A stretch of DNA of 5,548 nt from the NCBI GenBank assembly GCA_016763355.1, contig JAESTY010000125.1:1-5548 (forward strand), in the 5' to 3' direction. This DNA comes from Immundisolibacteraceae bacterium. GTDB lineage: Bacteria; Pseudomonadota; Gammaproteobacteria; Immundisolibacterales; Immundisolibacteraceae. Below are positions 1 to 5,548 of the stretch, in pieces. The notes under the pieces were generated by a model that saw only the letters and a list, made by a program, of their open reading frames with translations, searched no databases and was not told the origin of the DNA. The translations under genes and the position numbers were made by a program. Position 1 is the stretch's first letter; each line of letters opens with the position of its first letter.

Positions 1-2212
1 CGTCAGCCGCCAGTACATTAGTAATGGCTTCGGTAACCGCTAGTCGCGCTGCGGCCGGTGAATCGGTTAAGGCTACCGGGGCACGTTCACCCATGGCCAT
101 CGCTTCACCATGGAAATGGTGAAAATCTGCACTGGTGACTGCTACATCCGCGACCGGGGTTTGCCAGCGGCCAACCATCTGATCTCGAGCTACCAGGCCA
201 CCGACAGAACGATCGCCAATGGTGATCAGAAAACTTTTATCGGCAATGGTCGGCAATGCCAATACCCGGTTAACCGCACTATCGATATCGACCGAACTGA
301 AATCAAGTGGCTGCGGGGTATCGGTGGGATTCACACCGACCCGTTCTAATTTGGGTGGCTTACCCAATAACACCGGCATCGGCATATCGACGACCGCATT
401 ATCAAAATGACTATCCTCGACCAGCAGGTGGGGCTCATCAGTTACTTCCCCAAGCACGGCGAACGGGCAACGTTCACGGTCACATAGCGCTGCGAAACCT
501 TCCAGCCGCTCCGCGTCGATGAGCATGACGTAACGTTCCTGGGACTCGTTACTCCAGATCTGTAGCGGCGACATACTGCTATCGGCACTATGGATGTTAC
601 GCAGCTGCAGCTTGCCGCCCATACCGGCGTCATTAACCAGTTCGGGGACTGCATTGGAGAGTCCGCCGGCACCAACATCATGAATACTGCGAATCGGATT
701 GTGCTCGCCCTGGCGCCAGCAGGCATCAATCACTTCCTGACAGCGCCTTTGCATTTCCGGGTTATGGCGTTGAACCGAATTAAAATCCAGGTCAGCCGCA
801 TTGCTACCGGTAGCCATCGAAGAGGCAGCGCCACCACCAACGCCAATTGGCATACTTGGCCCACCAAGCTGAATCACCAAAGCACCCGCATCGGCACTGA
901 GCTTTTCGGTAAGTTGATCCCGAATAATACCCAGCCCACCGGCGATCATGATCGGCTTGTGATAACCGCGAACTTGGCCGTTATGTTGCTGCTGATAGGT
1001 ACGGAAATAACCGGTCAGGTTGGGACGACCAAATTCATTATTAAACGCTGCGGCCCCAATCGGGCCGTCAATCATTATTTCCAGTGCTGAAGCGATCCGA
1101 TCGGGTCGGCCGTAGACCTGTTCCCAGGGCTGCTCCGCACCGGGAATTTCCAGGTTAGACACTGAAAACCCACAGAGTCCGGCTTTCGGACGCGAGCCCC
1201 GGCCAGTAGCGCCTTCATCACGTATCTCACCGCCGGAGCCGGTGGCAGCACCTGGCAATGGTGCAATTGCTGTTGGGTGGTTATGGGTTTCCACCTTCAT
1301 CAAAATATGGGTCAGCGCCGACTGCTCGATATATTCGCCGTCAGCGTCCGGTTCGAAGCCGCTGCCCTGCCGACCTTCGATCACCGAACTGTTATCGCTA
1401 TAGGCGACCAGAGTGCCTTCAGGACTGACTCGATGGGTATTACGGATCATGTCAAACAGAGAAAGTGGCTGTTTTTCGCCATCCAACTGCCAGTCTGCGT
1501 TGAAGATTTTGTGGCGACAATGTTCAGAGTTAATCTGCGCGAACATCATCAGTTCCGCATCAGAAGGGTCCCGCTTGCAACTCAGATAGAACTGGTAAAG
1601 GTAATCAATTTCCTGGTCAGACAGGGCCAACCCCATCTTCAGATTGGCCTCAGCCAATGCTGCTACACCCTGGGCGATAACTGGGACGGTCTGATAAGCA
1701 ACTGGTTCTGAGTGCTCGAATATTGTAGAGGCGGCGTAATCACCGGCGACCAGCTGCTCGGTCATGCGATCAAATAGTGGAAAACGATGACCCGCACTAT
1801 TGGCAGCATCAAGTACCTGCTGCTCATCAACTCCAGACAGGTTGATACGGACGCCACGTTCGATCCGTTGTAGATCAATAAAACCACATAAGCGCAGAAT
1901 TTCGGTGGCTTTGCTTGACCAGGGAGACTGGCTACCCGGCCGCGGCAAGATCAATAAACCTTGCTGTTCTGCAGAAAGTTGAGACTCCCCCTCGACATCC
2001 GCACCATTGATAATCTGCTCAAACCGCGAATGCTGGTCGGCCGCCAGCTCACTACTGAACTGACCGAAATAACAAAAGTCAGCCGAGAGCCCTTCAAGCC
2101 CAGGCAGAAGCTCGGTAAGTTCGGCGACCAGCTGGGCTAATCGAAATGCGGGAAAGGCCGGTTTTCCAGCAAGTTCCAGACCGTTAAATTCTGCACTGGT
2201 GATTAATTTCAA
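1..2212 (-). CDS. purL: Phosphoribosylformylglycinamidine (FGAM) synthase, large single-chain type; N-terminal 737 residues, 3' end outside window
   Basis: This is the fourth step of de novo purine synthesis, a cytoplasmic reaction: FGAR + glutamine + ATP gives FGAM. I translated the reverse strand and the frame is open from 2212 to the window edge. The family is the long proteobacterial PurL (about 1,300 residues), so roughly 57% is present. Seen in order: a PurS-like N-terminal domain, with SPWSSKA at residues 96-102; the linker motif QINSEHCRHK (226-235); the first ATPase-type domain with MKVETHNHPTA (305-315), the glycine-rich GAATGSGGEIRDEGATGRG (321-339) and HDVGAGGLSN (511-520); and the start of the second such domain at FLITIGDRSVGG (661-672). 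The rest of that domain and the C-terminal glutaminase lie beyond position 1. The start is uncertain. TTG at 2212-2210 is the only usual start codon between the upstream in-frame stop (2248-2246) and the conserved region, and it overlaps the purC stop. By recalled homologues the usual Met would align about ten residues further in, where there is a Gly followed by a CTG codon. Confidence 0.97.
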   Translation of the reverse strand, partial: MKLITSAEFNGLELAGKPAFPAFRLAQLVAELTELLPGLEGLSADFCYFGQFSSELAADQHSRFEQIINGADVEGESQLSAEQQGLLILPRPGSQSPWSSKATEILRLCGFIDLQRIERGVRINLSGVDEQQVLDAANSAGHRFPLFDRMTEQLVAGDYAASTIFEHSEPVAYQTVPVIAQGVAALAEANLKMGLALSDQEIDYLYQFYLSCKRDPSDAELMMFAQINSEHCRHKIFNADWQLDGEKQPLSLFDMIRNTHRVSPEGTLVAYSDNSSVIEGRQGSGFEPDADGEYIEQSALTHILMKVETHNHPTAIAPLPGAATGSGGEIRDEGATGRGSRPKAGLCGFSVSNLEIPGAEQPWEQVYGRPDRIASALEIMIDGPIGAAAFNNEFGRPNLTGYFRTYQQQHNGQVRGYHKPIMIAGGLGIIRDQLTEKLSADAGALVIQLGGPSMPIGVGGGAASSMATGSNAADLDFNSVQRHNPEMQRRCQEVIDACWRQGEHNPIRSIHDVGAGGLSNAVPELVNDAGMGGKLQLRNIHSADSSMSPLQIWSNESQERYVMLIDAERLEGFAALCDRERCPFAVLGEVTDEPHLLVEDSHFDNAVVDMPMPVLLGKPPKLERVGVNPTDTPQPLDFSSVDIDSAVNRVLALPTIADKSFLITIGDRSVGGLVARDQMVGRWQTPVADVAVTSADFHHFHGEAMAMGERAPVALTDSPAAARLAVTEAITNVLAAD
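2209..2212 (-). promoter_or_regulatory. Four-base purC stop / purL start overlap (TTGA)
   Basis: On the minus strand the purC stop TGA (2211-2209) shares two bases with a TTG codon (2212-2210) that opens the purL frame. This is the same geometry as the common ATGA overlap, which favours re-initiation by ribosomes finishing the upstream gene. No good Shine-Dalgarno sequence precedes it inside the end of purC; only a G-rich stretch, GGTTGGGTG, lies there. Purl translation would therefore be expected to depend on purC translation. This is inference from geometry, because the purL start itself is not proven. Confidence 0.5.
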
Positions 2213-2946
2213 TCGAGGGGCACACCCAACCGCATAGCCACTTCTTCATAGGCTTCAACCACATCACCCATGTCACGGCGAAAACGGTCTTTATCGAGTT
2301 TTTTACGGGTTTCCGCATCCCAAAGCCGGCAGCCGTCTGGTGTGAATTCGTCACCCAGTACCAACTCGCCTTCGTAGTCACCAAACTCTAATTTGTAATC
2401 GACCAGCAAAATGCCGATATCGGCAAACAGCTTTTTCAGCACGTCATTAACCGCAAAAGTAATGCGCTGCATCTCATCTATCTGCTTTTGAGTACCCCAG
2501 CCGAATAAGCGGATGTGATGGTCATTGATCATCGGGTCATGCAGTTCATCATTCTTGAGGAAGAACTCGAACAGGGGGCTTTCTAGTACGAGCCCCTCTT
2601 CAACGCCGAGACGTTTGCAGAGACTGCCGGCGGCAATATTGCGAACCACACATTCCACCGGCAGCATATCGAGTTTCTTTACCAGGCTTTCTTCGGCGCT
2701 GAGCAGTCGATCAAAATGGGTGTTGATGCCTGACGCAGAAAGCTTTTCCATCACAAAAGCATTAATACGGTTGTTGATCTCACCTTTACGGCTGAGCTGC
2801 TCAACCTTCTCACCGTCAAATGCAGAGGTGTCGTTACGAAAGTGCAGGATAAGCCGGGTTGGATCGTCACAATGGAAAACTGTTTTGGCTTTACCGCGAT
2901 ACAGCTCTTCGCCTTTAACAACTGCAGGTGTTGAATCGTTGGACAT
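2209..2946 (-). CDS. purC: Phosphoribosylaminoimidazole-succinocarboxamide (SAICAR) synthase
   Basis: It joins CAIR and aspartate with ATP hydrolysis to form SAICAR, a middle step of cytoplasmic de novo purine synthesis. The product is 245 residues, close to the roughly 237 of the E. coli enzyme, with a slightly longer N-terminus. Visible motifs are the nucleotide-binding YRGKAK (16-21), FRNDTSAFDG (36-45), SAICAR synthetase signature 1 at MLPVECVVRNIAAGS (94-108), signature 2 at LLVDYKLEFG (180-189), and LGDEFTPDGCRLWD (197-210). The C-terminus RLGVPLD resembles the E. coli ending. The ATG start at 2946-2944 has AAAGG seven bases upstream. Upstream lies a 101-base gap to the MBL gene; downstream its stop overlaps the purL start. 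Nothing in it looks broken or foreign. Confidence 0.99.
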   Translation of the reverse strand: MSNDSTPAVVKGEELYRGKAKTVFHCDDPTRLILHFRNDTSAFDGEKVEQLSRKGEINNRINAFVMEKLSASGINTHFDRLLSAEESLVKKLDMLPVECVVRNIAAGSLCKRLGVEEGLVLESPLFEFFLKNDELHDPMINDHHIRLFGWGTQKQIDEMQRITFAVNDVLKKLFADIGILLVDYKLEFGDYEGELVLGDEFTPDGCRLWDAETRKKLDKDRFRRDMGDVVEAYEEVAMRLGVPLD

Positions 2947-3047
2947 GTTGAAACCTTTATAGACTGTAAATAGTTAAGAAATGCAAAAAATTTATCCGGA
3001 TCTAAAACCCAGAAATCGCCAAATTCTGTAACTCGATATCGACGAAT
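2947..3047 (-). other. Spacer between the MBL gene and purC; possible site of a purC promoter
   Basis: These 101 AT-rich bases are the longest non-coding stretch in the window. Besides the purC ribosome site they hold two short perfect palindromes, TCGATATCGA (3033-3042) and ATCCGGAT (2994-3001). Neither has a loop, so neither forms a normal terminator hairpin. On the minus strand a T-run (2993-2988) follows the second palindrome, but the flanking stem would be only A-T pairs. I found no clear -35/-10 pair with good spacing and no convincing PurR box. Purine genes in enterobacteria often carry PurR sites, so the spacer is the natural place for purC control, but the sequence does not demonstrate it. 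Confidence 0.4.
2954..2958 (-). promoter_or_regulatory. Ribosome binding site of purC
   Basis: AAAGG on the minus strand, separated by seven bases (2953-2947) from the ATG at 2946. The spacing is near ideal and supports this start for purC. Confidence 0.75.
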
Positions 3048-3815
3048 TTACTGCTCACCAAACCAGCTAAAACCCAAATCCTGACAGGCAATAATCTGTT
3101 CAATTCCAGAGTTATTAAGCGTATCGGCCAGACATTGGCTGACCCGATCCACAGAATTGTTCTGGTGACTTAAATGTAATGCAGCAACACCCTTGAGCTT
3201 GCCCGGCTCCAGCTTGCTCAACAGGGCCATCGATTGCTGATTATTCAAATGGCCATAATCACTATCAACCCGGTCGATTAATCCCTGTGGATAATCGCCC
3301 TGCAATAACAGTTCGCGATCGTGATTAAACTCCAGCATAAGATAATCAACTGACGCCAGGGCTTCGATCATCACCCGGGTCACGTGACCCGCATCGGTGA
3401 GCAAGCCAATCCTGGTATCGCCATTACTAAACACAAACTGCGCCGGGTCTCGGGCGTCATGGGGTACGGGAAACGGTCGAATTTCTATATCGCCGACCTC
3501 AAACGCTTCATGGGCATTAAATTCACGAATCCCATCAACATCGCGGAGTAGCTTCTCCGCTGCTCTGGCGGTACCAGAGGTGAGATAGACAGGCAATCCC
3601 AGACCACGAGCCAACACCCGCACACCCGCAATATGGTCGGCGTGTTCATGAGTCACTAATATGGCCGTCAAACTACCCGGGTCGATCTCAATCCGCTCTA
3701 AACGCTTACGAGCTTCCCGCGCCGAAAATCCGCAATCAACCAGCAGTCGGGTATTACCCTGTTCAACCACCGTTGCATTGCCACGGCTACCACTGCCTAA
3801 CGAGGCACAACGCAC
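3048..3815 (-). CDS. Metallo-beta-lactamase-fold hydrolase, YycJ/WalJ-like (probable metal-dependent nuclease)
   Basis: A 255-residue, single-domain cytoplasmic protein with no signal peptide or membrane segment. The fold begins with SLGSGSRGNATVV (5-17) and LLVDCGFS (24-31). The metal ligands are visible: THEHADH at 55-61 (H56, H58, D60, H61), H119 in VPHDA, D141 in TDAG, and H214 in LHLSHQNNS (213-221). NHD (164-166) and YGHLNN (187-192) are also typical of the YycJ/WalJ branch, whose studied Bacillus member acts as a 5'-3' DNA exonuclease; here nuclease activity is inferred from family only. The start is GTG at 3815-3813. It matches the usual N-terminus of relatives (MR.A.LGSGS.GN), and no alternative codon lies between it and the TAA of bamC. 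The purine-rich GGGAAG (3821-3816) directly abuts the GTG, so its ribosome site is poorly spaced. It follows bamC by 21 bases and is probably co-transcribed and perhaps translationally coupled. Other MBL hydrolases remain possible on function. Confidence 0.93.
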   Translation of the reverse strand: MRCASLGSGSRGNATVVEQGNTRLLVDCGFSAREARKRLERIEIDPGSLTAILVTHEHADHIAGVRVLARGLGLPVYLTSGTARAAEKLLRDVDGIREFNAHEAFEVGDIEIRPFPVPHDARDPAQFVFSNGDTRIGLLTDAGHVTRVMIEALASVDYLMLEFNHDRELLLQGDYPQGLIDRVDSDYGHLNNQQSMALLSKLEPGKLKGVAALHLSHQNNSVDRVSQCLADTLNNSGIEQIIACQDLGFSWFGEQ

Positions 3816-3836
3816 CTTCCCGGTTAACCGCCGCTG

Positions 3837-4946
3837 TTAAGGCAGGTGTTTATGCAAATTGGCAAGCATCGCCTTGGCCGCCGGACTGCCATCAAGATGC
3901 TCTTCTTCATCAAAAATTAACACCTGACTACCACCACCATCCTGGGGCTGAATCACCACCAGCCGAGTAATCGTTTCTGCATCGTCATCACCCCAGAACT
4001 TAAGTTTGGAAACTAATCCACCACTCTGCTGTGCCATCAGGTCATTAATAAAGTAAACACCACGAGAGCGGTCCCGGTCTTCGATATCAAGCGCCTGTTC
4101 AGCAATCGCCAGACCAACCTCACGCCAGGCGCGAGCGAATCCCTGGTCGGTAACAATGCGTCCAGCACCGCTACGGTTTTCAAGCTGATAACGTCGACCT
4201 GGGGTTGCGGTCAGACTTACTGGAGCCGCTACCGATGATTTTCCAGCAGTTTCAAACAGCGGCCGCTGATTGGTGGTTGAGGCAGCGACGCTGCCGGCTG
4301 GACTCATCTGGGTATGCATTTTTTCCAGCAAAGTGGTTGCTGTCGCCGAGGCATCAAGATCATTGCCATCATAAACCCGTACCAAAGTGGTTGGCTCGCC
4401 AAGGTTTTCGATAATAATTTCAAGATTGGCCAGCTGGACTTCATCGTTGTTCCAGAACACCAGGGTATCAACCACACCCCGATTTACTTCGCCAACCACG
4501 GGGAAATCGACCCGATATTCGCCTTTTTCGCGATTTCGATGGGTTACTTCAACACCCAGTTTCGCCAGCGCACTAGCCACTTCGGTCCAGGCAGTAGCGA
4601 AACCACCGCTAACCCGTAGCGTGCTAGCGCCAGTGTCATCACTGCTTAAAAATGATATCGCTTCACGCTGACGTCTTGGCCCAGACTGCACCGCGCCGTA
4701 CTGCGCTGAATAACTAACTTCGTAATTGTCATCGATACCAGGAATCCGTAATGCGCCACTGGAATCAACAACACCACGATTCATTTCTGGCGGAATCTCT
4801 AGTGGCGGTAGTTTGGTTGCGGCCTGATATTCCTTATCGGCCGGATCTCCAGTGAGATATTTTTCAACAGTGGAGCAGCCACTTAAGGTTAAAAACGCCA
4901 ATCCAGCCAGTCCGGCGGAACGTAATACGGCAGTGGATCGGGTCAT
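3837..4946 (-). CDS. bamC: Outer membrane protein assembly factor BamC (lipoprotein, formerly NlpB)
   Basis: A lipoprotein subunit of the BAM complex, which folds beta-barrel proteins into the outer membrane. In E. coli it binds BamD through its extended N-terminal segment. The protein has 369 residues (E. coli 344). It begins with a lipoprotein signal: positively charged MTR, a hydrophobic run, and lipobox LSGC with lipidated Cys24. Ser at +2 is compatible with outer-membrane sorting. The low-complexity region around LPPLEIPPE (46-54) matches the BamD-binding stretch. Two related helix-grip domains follow, at about 106-212 and 261-368, joined by a Ser/Thr/Ala-rich linker. Each has an F..AW.EV helix followed by RxR.(K/R)G.Y (HRNREKGEYR in the first, DRDRSRGVYF in the second) and a (L/F)xFW segment. 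I chose ATG at 4946 over the TTG one codon earlier (4949), because AGGA lies eight bases before the ATG. It sits between dapA and the MBL gene, a conserved context for BamC. Confidence 0.95.
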   Translation of the reverse strand: MTRSTAVLRSAGLAGLAFLTLSGCSTVEKYLTGDPADKEYQAATKLPPLEIPPEMNRGVVDSSGALRIPGIDDNYEVSYSAQYGAVQSGPRRQREAISFLSSDDTGASTLRVSGGFATAWTEVASALAKLGVEVTHRNREKGEYRVDFPVVGEVNRGVVDTLVFWNNDEVQLANLEIIIENLGEPTTLVRVYDGNDLDASATATTLLEKMHTQMSPAGSVAASTTNQRPLFETAGKSSVAAPVSLTATPGRRYQLENRSGAGRIVTDQGFARAWREVGLAIAEQALDIEDRDRSRGVYFINDLMAQQSGGLVSKLKFWGDDDAETITRLVVIQPQDGGGSQVLIFDEEEHLDGSPAAKAMLANLHKHLP

Positions 4947-4954
4947 CAAAGTTT

Positions 4955-4958
4955 TCCT
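4955..4958 (-). promoter_or_regulatory. Ribosome binding site of bamC
   Basis: AGGA on the minus strand, eight bases before ATG 4946-4944 and five before the overlapping candidate TTG 4949-4947. The better spacing and codon favour the ATG. The rest of the 68-base dapA-bamC gap (4947-5014) is AT-rich and shows no GC-rich hairpin with a T-run, so read-through transcription from dapA is plausible. Confidence 0.65.
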
Positions 4959-5014
4959 ATGGTCTAGTTTTTCTGATTAAAAATCGAGTCGAAAATTTTT
5001 GGCAGTCGGAACCG

Positions 5015-5548
5015 CTATAACGCTGAAGCCAGTTGCATGGATTCAACCAATGCAGGTTGATACTGATCGGATAAGGGAGTCAGTGGCAAACGAATCCCTT
5101 CGGGAATCAATCCCATGCGCTGCAGCGCCCACTTTACAGGAATTGGATTCGATTCGAGAAACAGATCACGGTGCAAACCAGCCAGTTGTTGATCAAAGTC
5201 AGTGGCGGCCTCTTCATCGCCCGCTAGCGCTGCGCTGACCATCTGCTGCATCAGCTTAGGCGCAACATTAGCAGTAACTGAAATCACGCCGTTAAAGCCA
5301 CTGAGCAGCTGCTGGCGGGCAAGATCATCATCACCACTTAAAATGGCAATTGTGTTGCCGCAGCTTTTTACCAGGTCCGCACTGCGTTGCAGATCACCGG
5401 AAGCTTCTTTAAGGCCGACGATATTGTCGATATTCATCAACCTTTCAACAGTCTCCACTTTCATATCGACTGCGGTACGTCCGGGCACGTTATACAAAAT
5501 CTGCGGAATATCGACCGCCTCTGCCAGGTGGCGAAAATGACGATAAAG
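5015..5548 (-). CDS. dapA: 4-hydroxy-tetrahydrodipicolinate synthase (dihydrodipicolinate synthase), C-terminal 177 residues
   Basis: It condenses pyruvate with aspartate semialdehyde, the first committed step towards diaminopimelate (cell wall) and lysine, in the cytoplasm. The gene enters from the right edge in frame: the last bases, 5546-5548, read as a Leu codon, and the stop is TAG at 5017-5015. The family length is about 292 residues, so roughly the first 115 are outside the window. Fragment residues show the catalytic tyrosine in YNVPGRT (Y19), the substrate-binding arginine of the same motif (R24), and the Schiff-base lysine in GLKEASGD (K47). The Tyr-Lys spacing of 28 equals that of E. 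coli Y133/K161. LSGDDD, NGVISVTANVAP and SNPIPVKWAL also match the barrel and C-terminal helices of DapA rather than NanA or other aldolases of the superfamily. TTG at 5497 is an internal Leu codon, not a start. It leads the same-strand cluster with bamC 68 bases downstream. Confidence 0.98.
   Translation of the reverse strand, partial: LYRHFRHLAEAVDIPQILYNVPGRTAVDMKVETVERLMNIDNIVGLKEASGDLQRSADLVKSCGNTIAILSGDDDLARQQLLSGFNGVISVTANVAPKLMQQMVSAALAGDEEAATDFDQQLAGLHRDLFLESNPIPVKWALQRMGLIPEGIRLPLTPLSDQYQPALVESMQLASAL

Noticed and set aside
590..1090. A 166-residue open frame on the plus strand
   Set aside because: It lies wholly antisense to purL, whose minus-strand translation matches conserved motifs through the same bases. 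The plus-strand protein has no recognisable domain. The 1277-1711 plus frame is rejected for the same reason.
2184..2384. A 66-residue minus-strand open frame spanning the purC-purL junction
   Set aside because: It is in a different frame from both genes and overlaps purC coding sequence that is fully conserved. There was briefly a question of a frameshift at the junction, but both purC and purL read intact in their own frames.
2525..2962. A 145-residue plus-strand open frame opposite purC
   Set aside because: Its serine- and arginine-rich, low-information sequence is typical of a shadow of a well-conserved gene. purC on the other strand is unambiguous.
2980..2996. Possible PurR operator: ATGCAAAAAATTTATC on the plus strand, upstream of purC
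   Set aside because: Only about half of the positions match the PurR consensus recalled as ACGCAAACGTTTGCGT, and the central CG is missing. The match looks like AT-rich coincidence.
4975..5005. Possible terminator after dapA (A-run, TCGACTCGA, T-run on the minus strand)
   Set aside because: The central palindrome leaves a one-base loop and the outer stem would be five A-T pairs only, so it is too weak for an intrinsic terminator.

Overview
The window is an ordinary stretch of gammaproteobacterial-type chromosome. It holds five protein genes, all on the minus strand. In transcription order, from high to low coordinates, they are: dapA (3' part only), bamC, a metallo-beta-lactamase-fold gene of the YycJ/WalJ type, purC, and purL (5' part only). 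The dapA-bamC-purC neighbourhood and the two-domain lipoprotein BamC point to a gammaproteobacterium. The MBL gene between bamC and purC recalls the Pseudomonas-like version of this locus. Base composition is moderate, and I see no sign of mobile DNA, phage, CRISPR, tRNA or rRNA. The genus cannot be read from the sequence.

Layout: 5015-5548 is the C-terminal part of dihydrodipicolinate synthase. A 68-base gap carries the ribosome site of bamC (3837-4946). Only 21 bases separate bamC from the MBL gene (3048-3815), which lies in the same reading frame behind a single TAA. A 101-base gap (2947-3047) precedes purC (2209-2946), and it is the only spacer where a separate promoter could easily fit. 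The stop of purC overlaps a TTG start of purL by four bases (TTGA), and purL then runs off the left edge with 737 codons present. Its frame is open throughout the window.

How the genes fit together: dapA makes the first committed intermediate of lysine and diaminopimelate synthesis. bamC encodes an outer-membrane lipoprotein of the BAM beta-barrel assembly machine. The MBL protein is probably a cytoplasmic metal-dependent nuclease. purC and purL are both steps of de novo purine synthesis (PurL makes FGAM, PurC makes SAICAR) and appear translationally coupled. The same-strand arrangement and short spacers suggest one or two transcripts. No convincing terminator or PurR operator was found.

I found no undescribed system. 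The points worth a second look are modest: the non-ATG overlapping start of purL, the purC-purL pairing at this locus, the MBL gene inserted in the cluster with its GTG start, and the in-frame bamC/MBL junction.
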